From Citrobacter enshiensis (GTDB lineage Bacteria > Pseudomonadota > Gammaproteobacteria > Enterobacterales > Enterobacteriaceae), in the NCBI RefSeq assembly GCF_029338175.1, contig NZ_CP119862.1, positions 2,356,001-2,420,000 of the forward strand: 64,000 bases of DNA, read 5' to 3'. Position numbers and translations under genes: made by a program. Shown one piece after another: positions 1-8,405 of the stretch (positions within the stretch are counted from its first letter, which is position 1; each line of letters starts with the position of its first letter). A model generated the notes under the pieces. It did no database searches and was not told the DNA's origin. It saw nothing but the letters and a program-made list of their open reading frames with translations.

Positions 1-2051
1 GAACGGTTCGGGTATTTGCCTTCCGGGAAACGTTCATCGGCATGGTAACGCGTGACCCACAGCTGTTTGTCCATAAAGCTCAGACGGTGATAGATCCACT
101 CATCCGGAGCGAATTTCGCGCCTGTTGCCACCGGGTGCGTACCGCCTGCGTAAGGAATGATCTGATAGGACACCGGGTTGCCCATGCGGTTTTCTTTGTT
201 GGTGTTGCTCAGTAAACGAATGGTGCCAGGGTCGAACTTCTGCGCGGCCTCTTTCTCATTACTGATATTGTACTGATTAATCTGCATGGTGCTGGTACGC
301 GGCCCGCCAGCGGTGTTCGGTTTCACTTCCGGGTCCATTGCCACCAGGCTGTTATTCTCGCCATCGACGTCTAAATCCAGACGGAAGTTATAAATATGCT
401 GGTGGGTGGTGCCGACAATGTTGTGATCGATAAGCGTACCGTAACGGGTGTCGTCTTTTGCGCTCGGATCGTGCATCGTTTTCGCTTGTACGCCTTTCAC
501 CGCTTCAATCCCGGTGGCGCCAGCATCAATGCCGATAGTGCCGTTCTGATGGAAAACCCAGTCAAAAATGTAGTCATAGTTGCCCACGGTGCTGATCCAA
601 CGCACGACGAGCTCACGACGTTCGGTACTGACGTTGGGTTGCCCCATCTCCTGGTGCTTATATTCCGGGCCTGCGTAGCGCTCAAAAATAGCCACGGCGC
701 GCGGAATCTCGGTCGGTTTGCCGGTGTAGTCCGCGATGGTTTCATCCAGCAGTACGGCGTTGCCCGGCGCATCTTTACCGCGCTCGATAGGTGAGGTCAG
801 CGTCCCCATCCCGTAATCGCCGGAATCAAGATAGGCTTTAAAATACCAGCCAATGTCCGGGTCGCCGTAAGGAACGATCATGCCGCCCAGCGAACCTTCG
901 TACATCACTTTGCGCTTCTTACCGTTATCGTTAAACGTGACGGTTGAAATGATCGGTCCGACGCGCGAGTTCAGACGCAGGTGGAAGTCCCAGTTTTGCC
1001 AGTGGATCATATCGCCGGTAATGGTGTAGTTCTTACCTTCAGGTTCGACGATCTGCAGCGGTTTTACCGTCGGGGCATGGCGATCGCGGCCGTCATACGC
1101 ACGCGGTGTCAACGGAACCGGAATCACCGGGCCATCTTCAATTTTGATGATTTTCTTCTGCTCAAGATCGACCACGGCGACGAGGTTTTCAATCGGATGC
1201 GCCCAGTAGTTACCGTCGCCGACATCCAGGTAGCTGATCACTTTCAGTAAGCGCGCATCCTGTTTTAAGCCATCTTTGCCGTCAAAGTAGCCGACGGTCA
1301 GCGGGGTGGTGATCACTTTTTTCGGGTCGGTGATGCCGTGTTTTGCCAGCGCCTGGGCATATTCTTCGCTGCCATTAATGACATTTTGCACGGTGGCGAA
1401 ATCGTCCAGCAAGACCATGCCGTGGGCATCTTTGACGGGCGTCCAGGATTCAATTTTTTTGTCATCCAGAGAGACCACGCCTTCAATGATGTTTTTACCA
1501 TCCAGCATGATGACATCGGCCTTACGGGGTTGTTTAACCGGGGTTCCGTTCAGGGCGAAATCCCAGACTTCCTCTTTGTTCGGCTCACGCAGTGAAATCT
1601 CGGTAAAGCGAGTATTCGGTTTGAAATCAGGCGAGGCTTTGACGATCTCGACGGCCTGTTTGATCTCGTCGGCGGTCAGCGAGTTAAGCGGGTGGGGGCG
1701 CTTCTCCACCTGGAAGGTTTGGTCCAGATCGGACTGAAAAACCTCATTAATGAAGCCGTCGGAGATCCAGGCTTTTTTGTTCTTCATCACCACCGGAACC
1801 TGTAACGTCAGGGATTTACCATTGACGATGGCCGTTTTCGCTCCCGGCTTAACTTTAACGAAAGCGCCGTCTTTGCTGATGGTGAACATCTGCGCGTAGT
1901 CATCCCACTGCACATCTGCGCCAAAATCCTGCAGGGTTTTTGCCATTGGCAGCATATGTGCTTCACTGCCATGTGCGAATGCCTGCGACTGCCAGGAGCA
2001 CAGAAGGGCGACAGCCAACGCCAGCGCTGTTTTGCGGGGAGTCAGGTCCAT
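1..2051 (-). CDS. tynA: Copper-containing primary amine oxidase TynA, C-terminus cut by the window edge
   Basis: Periplasmic copper/topaquinone amine oxidase that converts aromatic amines such as phenylethylamine and tyramine to aldehydes, H2O2 and ammonia. The product is phenylacetaldehyde, which feeds phenylacetate and so the paa cluster in this window. The reading frame starts at ATG 2051 behind a GAGG ribosome site. A signal peptide ends near residue 26 (QAFA). The cofactor motif T-V-G-N-Y-D-Y is present, with the topaquinone-forming Tyr at about residue 492, as is the Asp base motif YLDSGDYG. About 683 of some 757 residues lie in the window; no frameshift is seen. In K-12 tynA lies next to paaZ, but here the ynb and PTS operons intervene. 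Confidence 0.96.
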   Translation of the reverse strand, partial: MDLTPRKTALALAVALLCSWQSQAFAHGSEAHMLPMAKTLQDFGADVQWDDYAQMFTISKDGAFVKVKPGAKTAIVNGKSLTLQVPVVMKNKKAWISDGFINEVFQSDLDQTFQVEKRPHPLNSLTADEIKQAVEIVKASPDFKPNTRFTEISLREPNKEEVWDFALNGTPVKQPRKADVIMLDGKNIIEGVVSLDDKKIESWTPVKDAHGMVLLDDFATVQNVINGSEEYAQALAKHGITDPKKVITTPLTVGYFDGKDGLKQDARLLKVISYLDVGDGNYWAHPIENLVAVVDLEQKKIIKIEDGPVIPVPLTPRAYDGRDRHAPTVKPLQIVEPEGKNYTITGDMIHWQNWDFHLRLNSRVGPIISTVTFNDNGKKRKVMYEGSLGGMIVPYGDPDIGWYFKAYLDSGDYGMGTLTSPIERGKDAPGNAVLLDETIADYTGKPTEIPRAVAIFERYAGPEYKHQEMGQPNVSTERRELVVRWISTVGNYDYIFDWVFHQNGTIGIDAGATGIEAVKGVQAKTMHDPSAKDDTRYGTLIDHNIVGTTHQHIYNFRLDLDVDGENNSLVAMDPEVKPNTAGGPRTSTMQINQYNISNEKEAAQKFDPGTIRLLSNTNKENRMGNPVSYQIIPYAGGTHPVATGAKFAPDEWIYHRLSFMDKQLWVTRYHADERFPEGKYPNR

Positions 2052-2145
2052 AGTTAACCTCGTCTTGTTGTGTTGTTCTGCGTTTATGACCGCTTTTACA
2101 CGCGGTTTATCTATCGCTAACATAGCAATATGGCAGTGGAAATGG

Positions 2146-2183
2146 TTTGCTTGCATTTGCCAGGTTATTTGTCAGATTTGCCA
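2146..2183 (-). promoter_or_regulatory. Putative tandem FeaR activator sites upstream of tynA
   Basis: Read on the minus strand, two TGGCA elements lie 21 bp apart (two helical turns). The element at 2168-2183 is TGGCA-N8-AAA, the form I recall for FeaR, the AraC-family activator of tynA and feaB. The second, at 2146-2162, has the AAA one base further away. They are about 95-130 bp upstream of the tynA start codon, a normal place for an AraC-type activator. Assignment to FeaR rests on motif match and gene identity only; feaR itself is not in the window. Confidence 0.55.
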
Positions 2184-2344
2184 GATACCCGTCAACCTGA
2201 GGCAGACTCACCGCAATGACGTTCACTTGTTATCATTTTTTTGCGAGTCATTTCGGAAATACTCACCGCCAGGGTGAAAAGCGTTAGCCCATTGTTAATA
2301 CTTGATACACTATAGGGAAGTCTATCAATTATCAGGGAAAGGTA

Positions 2345-2950
2345 ATGACGCTTTATCAGATAAAACCCGCGTTTCAGGCACTTCTGCGTCCACTGATGTT
2401 CTGGCTGAACCGACGCCATGTGACTGCTAACCACGTTACTCTCGCCGCAATGGCACTTTCCCTGGTCACCGGGGCGATATTGAGTTACTTCCCCGAGCCA
2501 AAACTGTTTTTCCTGCTGCCGGTGGTGCTGTTTGTCCGCATGGCGCTCAATGCGCTGGACGGTATGCTGGCGCGAGAATGCCATCAACAATCTCGCCTTG
2601 GCGCTATCCTTAATGAAGTGGGTGATGTCGTGTCAGACATTGCACTTTACCTGCCGTTTCTGTTTCTGCCCGCCAGTTCGCTACCGCTGGTGTTGCTGAT
2701 GCTGTTCTGTGCCGCGATGACGGAATTCTGCGGCGTGCTGGTGCAAACCATTAACGGTGTTCGTAGCTACAGCGGTCCGTTGGGCAAAAGCGACAGGGCA
2801 TTGGTGTTTGGCGCGTGGGGGCTGGCGCTGGCCATCTGGCCTCAGCTTGTGCAGTGGAACAACCTTGTCTGGGCGGTCGCGATAGCGCTGCTGCTGTGGA
2901 CGGTGGTGAACCGTTGCCGGAGCGCATTGCGTGAAGAGGGGGCAAAATGA
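2345..2950 (+). CDS. ynbA: CDP-alcohol phosphatidyltransferase family membrane protein YnbA
   Basis: 201-residue multi-pass inner-membrane protein of the CDP-alcohol phosphatidyltransferase family, whose members transfer a phosphatidyl group from CDP-diacylglycerol to an alcohol. The family signature is present around residues 70-100 as N-x2-DG-x2-AR-x8-G-x3-N-x3-D. Two of the four canonical metal-binding Asp are therefore Asn; I recall the same pattern in K-12 YnbA. The start at ATG 2345 follows an AGGGAAAGG ribosome site. The stop overlaps the start of ynbB by 4 bases (ATGA), indicating translational coupling. Its substrate is unknown. Confidence 0.9.
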   Translation: MTLYQIKPAFQALLRPLMFWLNRRHVTANHVTLAAMALSLVTGAILSYFPEPKLFFLLPVVLFVRMALNALDGMLARECHQQSRLGAILNEVGDVVSDIALYLPFLFLPASSLPLVLLMLFCAAMTEFCGVLVQTINGVRSYSGPLGKSDRALVFGAWGLALAIWPQLVQWNNLVWAVAIALLLWTVVNRCRSALREEGAK

Positions 2951-3864
2951 TGTTGCTGGAAAAATCACTGGCGGTCATTTTTGCTCTGTTATCGCTGGCA
3001 ACGGTGGTGAACATGCTGCTGGTGTGGTTACGCCCCGGTAAAGACTGGCGCGAGCTCACGTTACGTATCCGCACCTGGTGGGTCATTATCATCCTGTTTT
3101 CGCTGGCGATGTTAAGCCCGCGCTGGCTGGCGCTGACCTTTTTCGCGATCGTCAGTTTTATGGCGTTAAAAGAGTTTTTGACGCTGGTACCTTCTCGTCA
3201 TTCCGATCGTATGCCGCTGTTGTGGATGTTTATCGCCATTCCCATTAACTACTGGCTGATCGGCATTGGCTGGTACGGCATGTTTGTAGTGTTTATTCCG
3301 GTGTATGTCTTTTTATTTTTACCTGCGCGGATGGTGATCGCCGGTGATACGCAGGGATTTTTGCGTACCGCTTCACAGCTTCACTGGAGTCTGATGACGA
3401 CCGTGTTCGCCTTCAGTCACGTCGCGTTTCTGCTGGTGCTGCCTGCTGACGACAAACAAACCGGCGCATTACTGGTTCTCTTCCTGGTTGGTTTAACGGA
3501 GTTTAACGACATTGCCCAGTATCTGTGGGGGAAATCCATCGGGCGCATCAAGGTGACGCCGAAAGTCAGCCCCAATAAAACGCTGGCAGGACTGGTGGGT
3601 GGTGTGGCCACCACGGCGCTGGCGGCGCTGTTGCTCGGACCATTACTCACGCCGTTAAGCTGGCCGATGGCGCTGCTTGCCGGGGTGATCATCGGGGTGA
3701 CCGGATTCTGTGGCGATGTGGTGATGTCGGCCATCAAGCGTGATATCGGCGTTAAAGACAGCGGTACGTTATTGCCCGGTCACGGCGGGATCCTCGACCG
3801 ACTGGACTCGCTGATCTTCACCGCGCCGGTCTTCTTTCATTTCATTCGTTATTTTTGTTACTAA
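2947..3864 (+). CDS. ynbB: CdsA-like phosphatidate cytidylyltransferase YnbB
   Basis: 305-residue polytopic inner-membrane protein homologous to CdsA, which makes CDP-diacylglycerol from phosphatidate and CTP. The C-terminal family signature is intact: S-A-I-K-R-D, then V-K-D-S-G, then P-G-H-G-G-I-L-D-R-L-D, near residues 257-285. All catalytic signature residues appear to be kept, so an active enzyme is likely. It is translationally coupled to ynbA and followed after 3 bases by the acyltransferase gene. In this operon it could supply the CDP-lipid for YnbA; that link is inference. The housekeeping cdsA would lie elsewhere. Confidence 0.93.
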   Translation: MMLLEKSLAVIFALLSLATVVNMLLVWLRPGKDWRELTLRIRTWWVIIILFSLAMLSPRWLALTFFAIVSFMALKEFLTLVPSRHSDRMPLLWMFIAIPINYWLIGIGWYGMFVVFIPVYVFLFLPARMVIAGDTQGFLRTASQLHWSLMTTVFAFSHVAFLLVLPADDKQTGALLVLFLVGLTEFNDIAQYLWGKSIGRIKVTPKVSPNKTLAGLVGGVATTALAALLLGPLLTPLSWPMALLAGVIIGVTGFCGDVVMSAIKRDIGVKDSGTLLPGHGGILDRLDSLIFTAPVFFHFIRYFCY

Positions 3865-3867
3865 CCT

Positions 3868-4527
3868 ATGATGACAAAACTGCTTAGAACGTTGTTTTCA
3901 TTGAGCATCGTCTGGCCGGTGATTTGGTTGTGGCTGGGGCTGCGGGTCAAACATCGGCAACGCTTACCGCAAAACGGACCGGCGATCATCGTGGCAAATC
4001 ACAACAGCCATATGGATGTGTTTGCACTGTTGTCGCTGTTTCCGTTACGCCGCCAGGCGCAGATCCATCCGGTCGCGGCTGCCGACTATTTTCTGCGCAA
4101 CAAATGGATGGCCTGGTTCGCGCTCAATATCATCAATATTATCCCCATCACTCGCCAGGGAGGGGAAGCCAATCCGCTGGCACAGTGTGAACAGGCGCTT
4201 CGCGACAACAAAATATTGATTATCTTTCCGGAAGGGACGCGGGGCGAGCCAGGTAAACTGTCGCCGCTGAAATCCGGGCTGTGGCATCTGAGTCAACGGG
4301 TGCCGGACGTTCCGATTATTCCTGTCTGGCTGCGCGGAACAGAACAGGTGATGGCACGGGGAAATCGTATTCCTCTCCCGCTTTTTATTGACGTCTGTGT
4401 GGGTGACGCGCTGCCTTGTCATCCCGAGAAAAACGTGTTTATGGATGAACTGAAGCAACAACTGTTGGCGCTTCAGCAACAAACAACAGGAAACAACGCT
4501 CATGAACCCACATCGCACGCCGGATGA
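3868..4527 (+). CDS. PlsC-like 1-acyl-glycerol-3-phosphate acyltransferase
   Basis: 219-residue acyltransferase of the PlsC/LPLAT family with the catalytic N-H-N-S-H-M-D (NHx4D) motif near residue 45 and the substrate-binding F-P-E-G-T-R-G motif near residue 119. An N-terminal hydrophobic segment (about residues 10-25) suggests membrane attachment. The family acylates lysophosphatidate to phosphatidate, the substrate of CdsA-type enzymes such as the neighbouring ynbB product. It starts 3 bases after ynbB and its end overlaps ynbC by 26 bases, so it belongs to the operon. I do not recall this gene between ynbB and ynbC in K-12; I cannot verify that here. Confidence 0.9.
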   Translation: MMTKLLRTLFSLSIVWPVIWLWLGLRVKHRQRLPQNGPAIIVANHNSHMDVFALLSLFPLRRQAQIHPVAAADYFLRNKWMAWFALNIINIIPITRQGGEANPLAQCEQALRDNKILIIFPEGTRGEPGKLSPLKSGLWHLSQRVPDVPIIPVWLRGTEQVMARGNRIPLPLFIDVCVGDALPCHPEKNVFMDELKQQLLALQQQTTGNNAHEPTSHAG

Positions 4528-6262
4528 ACGGCATTTTCTGACCAGCGACAATTGCGAACTGTTTTACCGCCACTGGCCGGCACAGACGGAAGGGACCGCC
4601 GCCAAAGTGATTGTCCTGTTTCATCGCGGGCACGAGCATTCCGGGCGTCTGCAACACATTGTCGACGAACTGGCGATGCCAGACACCGCGTTTTACGCCT
4701 GGGATGCGCGGGGGCATGGGCGTTCACCAGGGATGCGAGGATACAGTCCGTCGCTGGCGCGTTCGGTGAAGGATGTCGATGAGTTTGTGCGTTTTGCCGC
4801 TGCCGACAGCCAGGCGGCTCTGGAAGAGGTGGTGGTCGTCGCGCAAAGCGTTGGCGCGGTGATGGCGGCGACCTGGGCGCATGACTATGCCCCACGCATT
4901 CGCGGGATGGTGCTGGCATCACCAGCGTTTAAGGTGAAGTTGTACGTTCCGTTTGCCCGCCAGGGGCTTGCGCTGATGCATCGCCTGCGCGGACTTTTCT
5001 TCGTGAACTCCTATGTCAAAGGCAAGTATCTGACGCACGATCACGAGCGGGTGGCGAGTTTCAATCAGGATCCGCTGATCACCCGCCCGATTGCTGTCAA
5101 TATCCTGCTCGATCTCTACAAAACGGCGGAACGTATTGTCAGCGACGCTGGCGCGATTACCTTGCCGGTACAGATGCTGGTCTCCGGCGAAGATTTCGTC
5201 GTGCATCGTCAGCCTCAGATCGATTTTTATCAGCGCCTGCGCAATCCGCACAAAGAATTGCATGTTTTACCCGGTTTTTATCACGACACGCTGGGCGAAA
5301 AAGAGCGCCATCTGGCCTTTGACAAAATGCGCGATTTTATCGATACGCTCTACGCGAAGCCGCCGCAATTCTTCGACTATCGTCACGAAGACCGCTGGAG
5401 TCCTGGTGCTGACAACTGGCGGATATTAAGCGGCGGGCCAGAACCGTTTTCTGTCGACGATCTCGCCTACCGCAGTTTGCGCTACGGCATGAAGATGCTG
5501 GGCACGCAATCTGCGGGCGTTCGGGTGGGGTTTGAGACCGGTTTTGACTCGGGCAGTACACTGGACTACGTCTATCGCAATCAGCCGCAGGGCAGCAGCG
5601 CGCTGGGGCGTTTGATTGATAAAAATTACCTCAACAGCGTCGGCTGGAAAGGCATTCGCCAGCGTAAAGTCCATCTTCAGACGCTAATCCAACAGGCGGT
5701 CGCGCAACTGAACGCGCAGGGAACGCCCGTGCGGGTGGTTGATATCGCCGCCGGTCACGGCCGCTACGTGCTCGATGCGCTGCAAGGGGAAGCGGCGGTG
5801 AGTGAGATATTGCTGCGCGACTACAGCGAGCTGAACGTGCTGAAAGGTCAGGAGATGATTGCGCAGCGCGGGATGGCGGGAAGGGCGCGTTTTGAACGGG
5901 GAGATGCCTTTAACCGCACAGAACTGGCCTCGCTTGAGCCGCGTCCGACGCTGGGGATTGTCTCTGGTTTGTATGAACTGTTTCCCGAGAATACGCTGGT
6001 GCGAAACTCGCTTGCCGGACTGGCGGACGCCATAGAGCCGGGCGGCATTTTGATCTACACCGGGCAACCCTGGCATCCGCAGCTAAAAACAATCGCCTGG
6101 TCGCTCACCAGCCACAAGGACGGGAAAGCGTGGGTGATGCGCGTGCGCACCCAGGGGGAAATGGATGCGCTGGTGCACGAGACGGGGTTCGATAAATGCG
6201 CCCAGTTGATCGATGAGTGGGGCATTTTCACTGTCTCAATGGCGGTGCGTCGCGCATCATGA
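4502..6262 (+). CDS. ynbC: YnbC: alpha/beta-hydrolase (lysophospholipase-like) fused to a SAM methyltransferase
   Basis: 586-residue two-domain protein. The N-terminal half is an alpha/beta hydrolase with an A-Q-S-V-G nucleophile elbow at about residue 120, a W-D-A-R-G-H-G-R-S-P strand/loop and a late G-F-Y-H-D histidine near residue 260, resembling monoacylglycerol lipase/lysophospholipase L2. The C-terminal half (from about residue 400) carries a class I methyltransferase SAM-binding loop, V-V-D-I-A-A-G-H-G-R. ATG 4502 lies inside the preceding acyltransferase gene. A hydrolase-methyltransferase fusion in a lipid operon suggests lipid remodelling and head-group or acyl methylation; no substrate is known to me. 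Confidence 0.9.
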   Translation: MNPHRTPDERHFLTSDNCELFYRHWPAQTEGTAAKVIVLFHRGHEHSGRLQHIVDELAMPDTAFYAWDARGHGRSPGMRGYSPSLARSVKDVDEFVRFAAADSQAALEEVVVVAQSVGAVMAATWAHDYAPRIRGMVLASPAFKVKLYVPFARQGLALMHRLRGLFFVNSYVKGKYLTHDHERVASFNQDPLITRPIAVNILLDLYKTAERIVSDAGAITLPVQMLVSGEDFVVHRQPQIDFYQRLRNPHKELHVLPGFYHDTLGEKERHLAFDKMRDFIDTLYAKPPQFFDYRHEDRWSPGADNWRILSGGPEPFSVDDLAYRSLRYGMKMLGTQSAGVRVGFETGFDSGSTLDYVYRNQPQGSSALGRLIDKNYLNSVGWKGIRQRKVHLQTLIQQAVAQLNAQGTPVRVVDIAAGHGRYVLDALQGEAAVSEILLRDYSELNVLKGQEMIAQRGMAGRARFERGDAFNRTELASLEPRPTLGIVSGLYELFPENTLVRNSLAGLADAIEPGGILIYTGQPWHPQLKTIAWSLTSHKDGKAWVMRVRTQGEMDALVHETGFDKCAQLIDEWGIFTVSMAVRRAS

Positions 6263-7545
6263 CGGTTCAACGCCCCATTTTCGTTCAGGGTTTCGGCTGG
6301 CTGCTGTTGCTCGCGCCGTTTTTCTTTCTGACCTACGGGCAGGTCAATCAATTCACCGCCGGACGAGACGGCATTGGCAGCATTGTCTTTGACTGGGAGC
6401 GGCATATTCCGTTTGTGCCGTTCACCATCATTCCCTACTGGAGTCTGGACCTGCTGTACGGCCTGTCGTTGTTTATTTGCACTTCGCTGAATGAACAACG
6501 CCGTCTGGTGGGGCGACTGGCGCTGGCGTCACTTATCGCCTGCGCCGGTTTCCTGCTGTTTCCACTGCGCTTTACCTTTGTCAGACCGGAAATTAACGGT
6601 CTGGCGGGTTGGTTATTTGGTCAGCTTGAACAGTTTGATTTGCCCTACAACCAGTCGCCCTCACTGCATATTATTTTATGCTGGCTGCTGTGGCGGCATT
6701 TCAACCGCCATCTGAGCGGCGGCTGGCGGACGCTAAGTACCGGCTGGTTTTTGCTGATCGCGGTTTCTGTGCTGACGACCTGGCAGCATCACTCCATTGA
6801 TGTGCTAACGGGTCTGGCGGTCGGTATGCTGATTGACTGGCTGATCCCCGTGCAGGGCAAATGGCGCTGGCAATGGGCTGGCGGAAAACATCTCACGCTG
6901 GCAGGACGCTACTTTGCGGGCGCGCTGGTGTGTCTGGCGGGAACCCTGGTGACGTACTGGCTGTGGTGGCCCGCCATTGCCTTGCTGATTGTTTCGCTTG
7001 CATATGCCGTTTTGGGCGTCGACGCGCTGCAAAAAGAGGAAAAAGGGCGGTTAAGCGGTGCTGCCTGGTGGCTGCTGTTGCCCTGGCGCGCGGGCATGTG
7101 GCTTTCTATGCGCCTCTACACCCGCCGTTTACCCACCATCAGCCCGCTTGCGGATGGGGTGTCTCTGGGCGTGTACCCACGAACGCCGCCAGCACCACGC
7201 GCGGTACTGGATCTGACCAGCGAGTTTCCGCGTTCACGCGCCGTGCGCGAACATGCTTACCAGTGCGTCCCCCTGTTGGACCTGGTGAACCCGGATCCGG
7301 TGACGCTACGTCTGGCGGTTAATACGCTTGAGGCGTTACGCACCGCGCACGGAAGCGTGCTTGTCCACTGCGCCCTTGGGCTTTCGCGTAGCGCACTGGT
7401 AGCTGCGGCGTGGCTGCTGTGGCGCGACCCGACACTGCTCGTCGCACACGCGGTAACTCGTGTGCGCGAAGCCCGTCCGCAGGTGGTCTTCACCCCTGAA
7501 CATCTGGAGTTACTGGAACAATGGAAAATAAGCGTGACAGTGTAA
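6259..7545 (+). CDS. ynbD: YnbD: PAP2-like membrane phosphatase fused to a dual-specificity phosphatase domain
   Basis: 428 residues. Several membrane segments carry a PAP2/sphingomyelin-synthase-like core with P-S-L-H-I and W-Q-H-H-S-I-D motifs, the His/Asp residues used in lipid phosphate transfer. A cytosolic C-terminal dual-specificity phosphatase domain has the P-loop H-C-A-L-G-L-S-R-S (Cx5R). The start is taken at ATG 6259, whose ATGA overlaps the ynbC stop, rather than an in-frame ATG 42 bases earlier, and gives a length close to K-12 YnbD (about 430). It would remove or transfer phosphate in the ynb lipid pathway; this role is inferred. Confidence 0.9.
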   Translation: MTVQRPIFVQGFGWLLLLAPFFFLTYGQVNQFTAGRDGIGSIVFDWERHIPFVPFTIIPYWSLDLLYGLSLFICTSLNEQRRLVGRLALASLIACAGFLLFPLRFTFVRPEINGLAGWLFGQLEQFDLPYNQSPSLHIILCWLLWRHFNRHLSGGWRTLSTGWFLLIAVSVLTTWQHHSIDVLTGLAVGMLIDWLIPVQGKWRWQWAGGKHLTLAGRYFAGALVCLAGTLVTYWLWWPAIALLIVSLAYAVLGVDALQKEEKGRLSGAAWWLLLPWRAGMWLSMRLYTRRLPTISPLADGVSLGVYPRTPPAPRAVLDLTSEFPRSRAVREHAYQCVPLLDLVNPDPVTLRLAVNTLEALRTAHGSVLVHCALGLSRSALVAAAWLLWRDPTLLVAHAVTRVREARPQVVFTPEHLELLEQWKISVTV

Positions 7546-7922
7546 CTTGTGACGATGATTTAGCGTCGCACCTGCTGCAACACACCCTGTCGAGCTGGCG
7601 ATTCTTGCTGCTTTTTGTCCTCCCACCGCTGATGTGGGTGGTGTTTGTCGGGCAGGCCGGGATATTCCGTGCGGTGATCGCATTGCTGTGCGGATTCGCT
7701 TTCTTTGGCTGTTGGCGAGTCTGGCTGGATGCGCATTATTTAGCGGTGATCAATCAAGAGAATAATGAACAGGCGGGGGTTGCGCTCTTTTTCATCTGGC
7801 GGCGCGAAAGGCTGCAAAGGTTAACGTTAAGCGAGCGACGTCAGGGGGCGCTTAAACAATTTCGCAGGGCAATGGGGCTGATTGCATTGCTGTGGGTGGT
7901 CTGGCTGATTGCGCTGCTATAG
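7521..7922 (+). CDS. Small inner-membrane protein of unknown function at the end of the ynb operon
   Basis: 132 residues with two hydrophobic segments near residues 26-65, a charged arginine-rich cytosolic stretch (about 93-115) and a final membrane segment at 116-131. The start ATG 7521 overlaps the 3' end of ynbD by 25 bases, so it is probably co-translated as the last operon gene. I recognise no family. Overlap with an otherwise complete lipid-phosphate operon suggests an accessory or scaffold role for those enzymes; this is only positional inference. Confidence 0.75.
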   Translation: MENKRDSVTCDDDLASHLLQHTLSSWRFLLLFVLPPLMWVVFVGQAGIFRAVIALLCGFAFFGCWRVWLDAHYLAVINQENNEQAGVALFFIWRRERLQRLTLSERRQGALKQFRRAMGLIALLWVVWLIALL

Positions 7923-7983
7923 TTGTTGGGGGCAACAGAACGCAAACGCACGCTAAGAATCTACTTGGTTATTTATATTGGAT

Positions 7984-8033
7984 GGCAATCGGAAACAAAA
8001 GGTTCATACCGAATCCTTTTGTTTCCGATTGCC
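7984..8033. repeat. Perfect 19-bp inverted repeat (hairpin) between the convergent ynb and PTS operons
   Basis: Arms 7984-8002 and 8015-8033 are perfect reverse complements of 19 bp, beginning GGCAATCGGAAAC, around a 12-base spacer. No T-run follows on either strand, so it is not a textbook Rho-independent terminator, though it lies where two operons converge and could block transcription or protect both 3' ends. The remaining bases of 7923-8084 show nothing else. Confidence 0.8.
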
Positions 8034-8084
8034 AGAGACTGAGATACCTGTTCCTGCACAGACATTTTGTTGACTTTATTCATA

Positions 8085-8405
8085 TCACGATGCTGGGCGG
8101 ATATGATGACGGTACAGTTCAATGAAATGACAGGCCAGATCCTGTATTACCATTGCATTCATTAAGTGATCCTGAGAATGCACAACAATAAGTGTTACGG
8201 CTATTTTTCCACTTCCCTCATCCAGTCCAATTAATTGTGTCTGGATTTTATGTGCCTGCTTTACGTAATCACTGGACTGTTCCAACGCTTTTTCTGCATC
8301 GCTGAAATTTCCTTCTTTGGCCTGGGCGATTGCATTAAGTGCCTGACTGCGTGCAGCACCAGCATTCACCAATAACTCCATAATTATTTGTTCGATATCG
8401 TCCAT
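8085..8405 (-). CDS. PTS lactose/cellobiose-class EIIA component
   Basis: 106-residue soluble phosphocarrier of the LacF/ChbA family. The phosphoacceptor motif V-H-S-Q-D-H-L-M is present, with His76 as the likely phosphorylated residue and Asp79 as the trimer metal ligand. It receives phosphate from HPr and passes it to the EIIB encoded just upstream; its start shares one base with the EIIB stop. Last gene of the minus-strand PTS operon. Confidence 0.93.
   Translation of the reverse strand: MDDIEQIIMELLVNAGAARSQALNAIAQAKEGNFSDAEKALEQSSDYVKQAHKIQTQLIGLDEGSGKIAVTLIVVHSQDHLMNAMVIQDLACHFIELYRHHIRPAS

Noticed and set aside
2292-2316. Sigma-70 promoter for ynbA (TTGTTA and TATAGG)
   Set aside because: The spacer would be only 13 bases, so the pair is not credible as a promoter.
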